From NCBI RefSeq assembly GCF_037201965.1, contig NZ_CP147518.1, positions 1,673,001 to 1,737,000 of the forward strand: a DNA stretch of 64,000 nucleotides. Reading direction: 5' to 3'. The notes under the pieces were generated by a model. It saw only the letters and a list, made by a program, of their open reading frames with translations. It ran no database searches and was not told the origin of the DNA. Position 1 is the stretch's first letter. Every line of letters begins with the position of its first letter. Shown piece after piece: positions 34,031 to 41,185 of the stretch. This stretch comes from Spirosoma sp. SC4-14 (lineage in GTDB: Bacteria > Bacteroidota > Bacteroidia > Cytophagales > Spirosomataceae). The position numbers and the translations under genes are program-made.

Positions 34031-34759
34031 ATGTTTTTGAAACGATCTGTTTTCAGTTTATTAATGGGGCTGGCTTTTGCCGGTGTGCAGGCGCAGCCGC
34101 TCAACACCTTATCGGCGCAGGAAAAAAAAGAGGGATGGAAATTGCTGTTTGATGGCCACGACCTCAAAGGCTGGCATAAATACAATGGCAAAGGAGTGCC
34201 TTCGTCCTGGAAAGTGGAACAGGGCGTTTTGCATTTGGATGTGCCTAAAACGGCAACTGGTACCGTTCGCGACGGTGGCGATTTGGTGACCGATGCGGTC
34301 ATATCCGGTGATTTTGACTTCAAAGCGGAGTTTAAGATTGAAAAATACACCAATAGCGGTTTCTTTTTCTTTGTGGAAGAAGCGCCTAAGAATGAGAAGG
34401 TTTATACTACTGGATTAGAGGTTCAGGTGGGCGACGATGTGCTGTATCAGAAAGCCGTGGAGCATCCGCATAGTTCCGGTGATCTGTTTGGTATAGCGGA
34501 TGTCCGTATTCAGGAGCCCCAGCCGCTTGGAAGCTGGAATAAAGTGGAGGTTATGCTAAAAAAGAATAAGCTGACCGTCACCATCAATGGCTATGTGGTT
34601 CAGGAACACGATGTGACGAGTGCCGACTGGAAAAAACGCGTGAGTGCCAGCAAGCTAAAAGATGTTCCCTTCGCCAAGGGCAAATTTTCGGGTCGAATTG
34701 GCTTACAGGACTGGAATACCAGTGTCTGGTTTCGGAATATTAAGTTGAAATCCCTGTAA
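34031..34759 (+). CDS. DUF1080 (3-keto-disaccharide hydrolase-like) protein
   Basis: A 242-residue exported protein (signal peptide MFLKRSVFSLLMGLAFAGVQAQ). It has a concanavalin-like beta-jelly roll of the DUF1080 family: GWKLLFDGHDLKGWHKYNG near the start, GDFDFKAEFKIEKYTNSGFFFF in the middle and GKFSGRIGLQDWNTSVWFRNIKLKSL at the end. Some members hydrolyse 3-keto-glycosides; others probably only bind sugars. It stands alone on the plus strand with its own terminator. Confidence 0.88.
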   Translation: MFLKRSVFSLLMGLAFAGVQAQPLNTLSAQEKKEGWKLLFDGHDLKGWHKYNGKGVPSSWKVEQGVLHLDVPKTATGTVRDGGDLVTDAVISGDFDFKAEFKIEKYTNSGFFFFVEEAPKNEKVYTTGLEVQVGDDVLYQKAVEHPHSSGDLFGIADVRIQEPQPLGSWNKVEVMLKKNKLTVTINGYVVQEHDVTSADWKKRVSASKLKDVPFAKGKFSGRIGLQDWNTSVWFRNIKLKSL

Positions 34760-34788
34760 TATAGGCTCATCATCACGGGAACAATCTA

Positions 34789-34831
34789 AACGAATCTCCC
34801 AAAGCGATCAACTTTGGGGAATTCGTTTTTT
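34789..34831 (+). terminator. Terminator between DUF1080 and GH95 genes
   Basis: A 16-bp stem (34789-34804 with 34812-34827, two mismatches) with a 7-nt loop, followed by TTTTTT on the plus strand. It lies 29 bp beyond the DUF1080 stop and serves convergent transcription with GH95. Confidence 0.8.
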
Positions 34832-34870
34832 AGGGCTGGATAGAACCTGTCAGGCACTACCCAATTGACT

Positions 34871-37774
34871 CTACAGCACCTTCAAATCGCCATTGAACCG
34901 GTACGTTTTGCCTGTTTCGGTTGTCAGGTTGATTTGCTTATCGCCATAGCGAAGAACGCAGGGCTGGCCCGCTTTCGACGTAACATCAACACCCGTCAGA
35001 TGGCCATTTTGCCAGCGAATGTTCAGCACAAAGCCGCCCTGCGCACAGATGCCGTTGATGTATCCGGTGGGCAGGGCGGAGGGCAGGGCGGGAAGCAGAT
35101 CAAGTAGTTGCGCGGCACCCCGCTGGGCGGCACCCCGCTGGGCGGCACCCCGCTTGTCCTGACTTTGCAGCATCATCCCGGCAATGCCGCTTGCTCCCCC
35201 AAAATTGCCATCAATCTGGAACGGAGGGTGTGCATCGAACAGGTTGGGGTATGAGCCTCCGCCCGTTGTGCCTTCGGGCGATATAGCTGGCCGGAACAGT
35301 AGTTTGAGCATGTTATAGGCATGATTACCATCGCGGAAGCGGGCCCAGAAGTTGATTTTCCAGGCCAGACTCCAACCCGTTCCTTCGTCGCCCCGCTCCA
35401 GCAGCGACTGCCGGGCGGCTTTCATCAACTCAGGCGTTTCATCCCAGCTAATATCAGTACCGGGATAGACGCCCCAAAGGTGCGATACGTGCCGGTGGTG
35501 GTCGTTTGGATCGTCGATATCCTGAAGCCATTCCTGCAACTGACCATGCCTGCCAATCTGATTCGGGGCAATCTGGCTGTACATGGTTTTGAGCGTATCC
35601 CGAAAGGCGACATCCGTGTCAAGTAGTTCACTGGCGGCCACGCAGTTTTTAAACAGATCGCGGATAAGCTGATGGTCCATTGTTGGGCCAGCAACCAAAC
35701 CGCCGTGTTCGGGCGAATTCGATGGCGTACTGATCAGCCAGCCAGTTTTGGGGTCATTGACCAGAAAATCGACAAAAAACTGAGCGGCCTCTTTCATAAT
35801 CGGATAGGCTCGCTTTTGCAGAAATGTCCGGTCCTGCGTGTAGCAGTAATGCTCCCAGAGGTGATGCGACAGCCATGCACCCCCACTCACCCAGATACCG
35901 TGATTCGACGCATTGATGGGTGCCGTTCCGCGCCATAGGTCGGTGTTGTGATGGAGTACCCAGCCACGGGCCTTGTAATGAGCCCTCGCTGTTTTCCGTC
36001 CCGACTCAACCAACTCGTCTATAGCCGTAAACAGCGGTTCGTAGCAGGCCGGGAGGTTCAGCATTTCGGCAGGCCAGTAGTTCATTTCGAGGTTGATGTT
36101 TGTGGTGTATTTACTGCCCCAGGGAGGGGTCAGCAGATCGTTCCAGATGCCCTGTAAATTAGCCGGTTGCGCCAGTACACCGGTGCGGCCCGGACGCGAA
36201 GCAGAAATCAGCAGATACCGGCCATATTGCACATACAGAGCCGCCAGGGCCGGATCGGGGGTTTGGTCAACCTGCTGAAGCCGCTCGTCGGTGGGTAATT
36301 GCTCGTTTGGTGAATGGCCTAAATCCAGCGAAAGGGTATTAAAATAAGATTGGTATTCGCGGATATGGTCGGCTTTGACCGTGTCGAAGCGTTTGGTACG
36401 TAAGGCCTGCAACGGCTGCTGGCTCATCGTAGCCGGGTCGCCCGAAACGTCTTTGTAGTTTTTGAAATTAGTCCCCGCCGTCAGATACAAGGTGGCTTCA
36501 TCGGCTCCCGAAATAATCAGTTTGCCGGCTGACACGCGAATCTGGCCTTTCCTGGTTTGGATACGTAACAGACTTTCGCCACGTAGCGCCCCGTTTTTGA
36601 CCTGGACCAATAGCGCAATAGTCTGATTGTCAATTTGCCGGACCGACGAACCAGCGTGTGGGCTATCCAGCGAAGCCTCGAAGCTGATTTTACCGGGCTG
36701 ACTGGCCGTCAGGTGAACCGCCATCACCTGATCGGGGGCACTGACCAGATACTCGCGGGTGAAACGTACGCCCTTGACTGTGTAGGAAACGCGTGAAAGG
36801 GCCGTTGTCAGGTCCAGTTCCCGGCGGTAGTTTGTCGCCTGTTCCTGGTCTTTAACGTGGAGCCACAGATCGCCAAAGGGCTGATAATCGGCTTGATACC
36901 GGGGCGATGCGGGTGGATTCCCGTCCTGAATCCAGTAGTGGAAAGGCCGACGAAGTGGTACGCCATCGGTGGGTTGCTGACCGACAGGGTAGACAACTAA
37001 CGTTGGCTGGCTGGTTTTGACCCCGATAAACCCACCTTTATCGAACAGATTGATCACCTGAATGGCGAGTTGATTTTTGCCAGTACGTAGTTTAGCCGCC
37101 GGAATTTTGTAGCGCCGATTTTTCGCAATGCCCTCGTCAGAACCGATCAACTCACCATTCAGGTACGTAAAATCCTGATCGCGGATGCGGCCCATATCGA
37201 GGATTACGTCTTTACCTGCCCAGGCTTCGAGCAGATCGAACGTCGTACGGAACCAGACGGCGCCATCCAGCCCTTCCAGCCCCGCTTTTTCCCATCCTTC
37301 AGCAGTGGGTACCTGCATGGTTTTCCAGTCACGATCATCGAACGTAGCAACCGTGGGATTTGCCGCTACGGTACTTAGGTTACGTACTCGTGTCAACCAG
37401 GCTTCCTTTTTCTGCACATAATCCGTTTCGTTGCTTTGCCGCCCCATGAACGTCTCCTGCGCCAGTTTTTCGGCTTCGGCCTGTTTGCCGTCGGCAAGCA
37501 ACTGGCGAATCTGAGGTAAGTACTGAGCCGCTCCTTCGCGCTGGTATTCACGCGGCCCACCCGTCCAGAGGGTTGCTTCGTTGAACTGAATATGATCGTC
37601 CTGAACACCCCCGAATACCATACCGCCCAATCGGCCATTACCAATCGGCAAGGCCTCAACCCACTGATTGGCCGGCCGGTTGTGCCACAGCGTAAGATGC
37701 TGACGGGCAGGAGTTTGCGCCTGCGTTTTGAGAAACAGAAAAAGAGCCGGGAGCAGGAAGCGGGAAATTTTCAT
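34871..37774 (-). CDS. GH95 alpha-L-fucosidase/alpha-L-galactosidase with inserted jelly-roll domain
   Basis: A 967-residue exported enzyme from the ATG at 37774, directly before the signal peptide. The N-terminal super-sandwich (WHNRPANQWVEALPIGNGRLGGMVFG) is interrupted at about residues 135-255 by a galactose-binding-like domain of the GH2-N type (DDRDWKTMQVPTAEGWE...FDKGGFIG). The (alpha/alpha)6 barrel has the GH95 residues: Asn pair in TTNINLEMNYWP (~558-566), Glu689 in SNSPEH and Asp855 in QIDGNFGG. The family inverts alpha-1,2-L-fucosides. Several members cleave alpha-L-galactose from RG-II chain A or glucuronoarabinoxylan. An RGAAQ triplet repeat lies near the C-terminus. Confidence 0.93.
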   Translation of the reverse strand: MKISRFLLPALFLFLKTQAQTPARQHLTLWHNRPANQWVEALPIGNGRLGGMVFGGVQDDHIQFNEATLWTGGPREYQREGAAQYLPQIRQLLADGKQAEAEKLAQETFMGRQSNETDYVQKKEAWLTRVRNLSTVAANPTVATFDDRDWKTMQVPTAEGWEKAGLEGLDGAVWFRTTFDLLEAWAGKDVILDMGRIRDQDFTYLNGELIGSDEGIAKNRRYKIPAAKLRTGKNQLAIQVINLFDKGGFIGVKTSQPTLVVYPVGQQPTDGVPLRRPFHYWIQDGNPPASPRYQADYQPFGDLWLHVKDQEQATNYRRELDLTTALSRVSYTVKGVRFTREYLVSAPDQVMAVHLTASQPGKISFEASLDSPHAGSSVRQIDNQTIALLVQVKNGALRGESLLRIQTRKGQIRVSAGKLIISGADEATLYLTAGTNFKNYKDVSGDPATMSQQPLQALRTKRFDTVKADHIREYQSYFNTLSLDLGHSPNEQLPTDERLQQVDQTPDPALAALYVQYGRYLLISASRPGRTGVLAQPANLQGIWNDLLTPPWGSKYTTNINLEMNYWPAEMLNLPACYEPLFTAIDELVESGRKTARAHYKARGWVLHHNTDLWRGTAPINASNHGIWVSGGAWLSHHLWEHYCYTQDRTFLQKRAYPIMKEAAQFFVDFLVNDPKTGWLISTPSNSPEHGGLVAGPTMDHQLIRDLFKNCVAASELLDTDVAFRDTLKTMYSQIAPNQIGRHGQLQEWLQDIDDPNDHHRHVSHLWGVYPGTDISWDETPELMKAARQSLLERGDEGTGWSLAWKINFWARFRDGNHAYNMLKLLFRPAISPEGTTGGGSYPNLFDAHPPFQIDGNFGGASGIAGMMLQSQDKRGAAQRGAAQRGAAQLLDLLPALPSALPTGYINGICAQGGFVLNIRWQNGHLTGVDVTSKAGQPCVLRYGDKQINLTTETGKTYRFNGDLKVL
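35112..35156. repeat. 15-bp x 3 in-frame minisatellite inside GH95
   Basis: Three consecutive units of GCGGCACCCCGCTGG (35112-35126, 35127-35141, 35142-35156; the last differs at one base). They encode three RGAAQ pentads at about residues 875-889, between the catalytic barrel end and the last beta domain. The unit length keeps the frame, so copy number can vary without breaking the gene. Confidence 0.9.
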
Positions 37775-38133
37775 AAGCATGCCAAAAATAAACCTATAAG
37801 TCATTTCAGAACTTGTAGGTTTTTAGCCAATCACTCTACAAAATTTACGTATGATGCACGCTGCTCGTCCGCGATAGTATTCTGAACGAGCGAAATTATT
37901 GCTGCATGATTGTCAAATGGTTTAACTATTGTTAGAATAGGGAAGGATAGAAAAAAATAACTACTAAGACAGCAAAAAATGATCTGGCCCAGTTGGTGAT
38001 ACGCGGACGTAATGCAATGGGTAAAATTATTGAAGGATCAATTCCTGACGGGGAGATTTCGTCTGAAGATCCTGGCCATTCAGCGAATACTAGCCAAACA
38101 TAAAGATATAAAGTTGACGTCTTTTCTGCCCGA

Positions 38134-38577
38134 ATGACTCCTTCTCTTCGTAATTCGTTTGTGCTGGTAGATACCAGAATTATTTGCCGTTTCTTTCTGA
38201 AAAAGCTCCAAATTGTGGCAGCGTATAATGAGCTATTGACAACTGCCGTTCCTGTCATTTCCGCCAGTGTGTATATTGAATTGATGCGATGGCGGGTTAA
38301 TATTCGGGGCCGCACAGTTGATCCAATTACCAGGAATGAGTTTGATGCTATTCGTAAGCAATTCAAGCACGTGCAATTAAATCCTGGAGATTGCATCGAA
38401 TTGGCTACAGAGGTTTGTTGACTTTATCCAGCTACCGGACCTGGCGATTGCTTTACAATTGGAGTCGGTTTATAGTTTGAGATCCCCGATTTCACGCTGA
38501 ATCAAAAACATTTCGAACGAGTACCTGGCCTTCGTCTTTACCGGCCCGGTAATTATAATGTTTTGGAAGTCAATTGA
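38134..38577 (+). pseudogene. Decayed VapC-type PIN-domain toxin
   Basis: The 5' part reads as a PIN domain (SFVLVDTRIICRFF, then ISASVYIELMRWR) from the ATG at 38134. It stops at 38421 by a shift near GAGGTTTGTTGAC. In the next frame the text continues as DFIQLPDLAIALQLESVYS. A further shift leads to the family C-terminus PDFTLNQKHFERVPGLRLYR, ending at 38577. Upstream, 37960-38103 reads as an antitoxin-like remnant (TTKTAKNDLAQLVIRGRNAMGKIIEG) without a good start. The catalytic Asp/Asn of VDTN is partly lost (VDTR). The module is dead. Confidence 0.7.
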
Positions 38578-38584
38578 CCAAAGA

Positions 38585-41095
38585 CTATTGACCAGTTTTA
38601 AATTCTACCCAGACTTCGCCCGGTTTGGTGCCCGGAATACCTTCCTGGTATTTTTTCATGTGGACATTCCACACATCCATCCGCGGATTGTTTTCGGTAG
38701 TTTTCGGGTTGAGTTTGTCCAGGCTTTCGCCTTTCGGAACGCTGATCACCAGCATGAGTTGCCGACCATTTCGATACAGCAGGAGTTGCTGAAACCGGGC
38801 GTTGCAAAATCCGTTGGCCACTTCTGGCCACTTCTCAAACTGCGTAGCGTGATAGGTCAGATACTCGTTCTGGAGTTTGGCATCCGCTACGAGATTGGCG
38901 GTTAAAATCGTATGACTCCACTCGCCCGATACGGGCCCGGTGTCGCAACGACTTCGGTTAAATTCGTAGAAAAGATCGTAATACGTTTTGACGGTCGACG
39001 TTGGGAAAGCCGACTTCAGGCGTTCGCTCAGCACAAATACATCCTGTACTTTGTCGAAAATGACGTAGTGGTTTTGCCACTGATAGAGCGCTTCCGGACG
39101 AACCTTACTGCGGGCCATTACTTCCTTTAGCTGCTCACGATCAATCGGTTGCGCTTCGCTGCCCGTGAGTTCGACAATAACCGGATTTTCCTTGTTAATA
39201 CGCCATTGTGGATCGGCAGGCGCTTTTTCGCGAAGCAAAAATTGATAGGGTGTTTCAAGACCCGCTTTTGCTTTAAGACTGTCGGCAACCTGTGGGCCGT
39301 TGTGTTCCCAGACGTTGTTCGGGCCGTTGGCATTTTGCAGGTATTTTTCCGAGGGTGTCCAGTTATCTTTTACCGTAAAATACGATGAACCCTCATCGGT
39401 GTAGAGGTAAAACCAGTGGGCTGGTAAGTGCGCGTAAGGCGCTTTGTATACGCTGTCAATGACGTTTTCTGTGAGGCTGGAACCGGGCTGCGCCGACAGC
39501 GTATAGATACCCGCAGCGTCGTACATATGCTTGGCATACTGATGAATCCGGTTCGCCACCACCCGATTGTTGCGCATGGCGTTGATGGTCCGTGTCCAGC
39601 CCCAGCCCAGGCTGATGCCGCTGTAGCCCACTTCGCTGATATCGTTATGCGCGATGACGATGCCCCGAACGTAACCCGCACCGATGCCTACGGAACCCCA
39701 GTCTTCATTCGTTACGTTGGTGATCAGGTTGTTGCTGATGGTCAGGTTGCTGCATATTTCCCGCTCATCGGTTGGGTTGTAGGGCACATGAATTTCCGTG
39801 GCTTCGTCGGCGAAAACGCCCGCCATAATTCCCGTACCGCCAATGTCTTTGAACAGATTTCCCCGAATCACATTGTCCTGAACACCTTTGTGATAGTCCA
39901 GTCCGGTAGCCGCCATGTGCTCAAATCGACACGTCTCGAAACCCGTCTGACTGGCAAAATTGACTTCCACAGCCGCTGCCGGACGACCCACCCACGCCAG
40001 ATTCTCCAATGATTTTTTGTCGGGCGTACCCGGAATTTTGAGCTTGTAGGCATCGAGCATGTACAGTCCCGCCTGATGCGGTACGTGTCCCTGTTGAGAC
40101 GGCCGCAGCCAGCCCGTATGTTGAAACGATATACCTTTGAACAGGACGTTCGCAACCGGATGGTCAATCGTTCCGGCGATACGTACCAGCGTTTCAAGTG
40201 CGGGCACAATGACCTGCGCGGTGGCAAGGTTTTCGTCCGGGCGCGGGATGTAATAGATTTTTGCGGCTTTGGCATCCAGAAACCATTCGCCCGGCTGGTT
40301 CAGAAACTGAATGGCATTGGTTAAGTAAAACGCTGAATTGCCCGTTTCTTTCGATAGCCAGGGCGCAGGCCACGGATGTTCCGACTGAATCCGGCTTTCG
40401 GGCTGATGAAACCAGAGCCTGGCGCTATCGCCTTGTACATCAATGCGTTTGATACGTAGATTAGCAATGGCCCACCACTGATGGATAAGCATTTCGAGCC
40501 CGGCGGCTTTGGACAGATCACCGAATTTCGGCGCCGGAATCCAGCAGGTCTGCTCCTGTTTATTCCACGACAGAATCCGGTTCATCAGCGGATAGGGTGT
40601 GTCTTTGGCACGTATTGCTTTCTCGCCATTGACCCACAACTGTCGAAATTCCAGCAATCGCCCGCCCACGTTTGGTGCATCGGCCACCCATACGTTGCCG
40701 ATGGCATCTTTGGGCAAACCCGTTACGGTGCCTTTCAGCTTCTGCCAGTTTGTGATAGCTACGCCCCCACTCAAAATGGGTTTCTCTCCCGGAGCCGCTT
40801 CAATAATGGTTGGGCTGGAGGGCGTTCCCGAATCTTCCGGCCGAATGAAAACAGGCTCACTTAAAGCGTACAAGCCTTTTTTCAGATAGATATGCGCTCC
40901 CTGCGAAATACCCGGATCGTTCAACCGACGGAGTTCGCGAACCTTGCGAAGCCCCATCTGTAAACTGGCCAGCGGCTTCTCCTTCGTTCCTGCACCGGCA
41001 TCCGACCCACCCGGTGCAATCCAGATTTCAGCCTGCTGCGCGAAAGTGAGCGTAGAAATAAAGGCAAGGAGTAACGTAGCGATGGTTCGTTTCAT
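38585..41095 (-). CDS. GH141-like beta-helix glycosidase fused to L-rhamnose/L-fucose mutarotase-like domain
   Basis: An 836-residue exported protein (signal peptide to ~20). Residues ~22-630 are a right-handed parallel beta-helix enzyme (IWIAPGGSDAGAGTKEKPLASLQMGLRKVREL, later NNLITNVTNEDWGSVGIGAGYVRG, with repeating N-x-I/V rungs). This resembles GH141, whose founding member (BT1002, as I recall) is an alpha-L-fucosidase acting on RG-II. Residues ~637-836 have the YiiL/RhaM ferredoxin-like mutarotase signature: EYLTYHATQFEKWPEV, LLLYRNGRQLMLVISVP and MKKYQEGIPGTKPGEVWVEF. The fusion would join hydrolysis with anomer exchange of the released deoxy sugar. The GH141 assignment is from sequence feel and could be a related beta-helix family. 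Confidence 0.72.
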   Translation of the reverse strand: MKRTIATLLLAFISTLTFAQQAEIWIAPGGSDAGAGTKEKPLASLQMGLRKVRELRRLNDPGISQGAHIYLKKGLYALSEPVFIRPEDSGTPSSPTIIEAAPGEKPILSGGVAITNWQKLKGTVTGLPKDAIGNVWVADAPNVGGRLLEFRQLWVNGEKAIRAKDTPYPLMNRILSWNKQEQTCWIPAPKFGDLSKAAGLEMLIHQWWAIANLRIKRIDVQGDSARLWFHQPESRIQSEHPWPAPWLSKETGNSAFYLTNAIQFLNQPGEWFLDAKAAKIYYIPRPDENLATAQVIVPALETLVRIAGTIDHPVANVLFKGISFQHTGWLRPSQQGHVPHQAGLYMLDAYKLKIPGTPDKKSLENLAWVGRPAAAVEVNFASQTGFETCRFEHMAATGLDYHKGVQDNVIRGNLFKDIGGTGIMAGVFADEATEIHVPYNPTDEREICSNLTISNNLITNVTNEDWGSVGIGAGYVRGIVIAHNDISEVGYSGISLGWGWTRTINAMRNNRVVANRIHQYAKHMYDAAGIYTLSAQPGSSLTENVIDSVYKAPYAHLPAHWFYLYTDEGSSYFTVKDNWTPSEKYLQNANGPNNVWEHNGPQVADSLKAKAGLETPYQFLLREKAPADPQWRINKENPVIVELTGSEAQPIDREQLKEVMARSKVRPEALYQWQNHYVIFDKVQDVFVLSERLKSAFPTSTVKTYYDLFYEFNRSRCDTGPVSGEWSHTILTANLVADAKLQNEYLTYHATQFEKWPEVANGFCNARFQQLLLYRNGRQLMLVISVPKGESLDKLNPKTTENNPRMDVWNVHMKKYQEGIPGTKPGEVWVEFKTGQ

Positions 41096-41115
41096 TTTGT
41101 TCGAATAGTGTCAAT

Positions 41116-41181
41116 ACCCCCAACCCCCTGAAGGGGGCTTTGGTTGAGTATAAGGAAAGCCCCCTTCAGGGGGTTGGGGGT
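41116..41181. repeat. 26-bp perfect palindrome, copy 2
   Basis: Arms 41116-41141 and 41156-41181 are perfect inverted copies with a 14-nt loop. The arms carry the same sequence as those of 18042-18108, while the loop differs. It lies between the GH2 stop (41186) and the beta-helix gene start. Confidence 0.85.
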
Positions 41182-41185
41182 GTCT

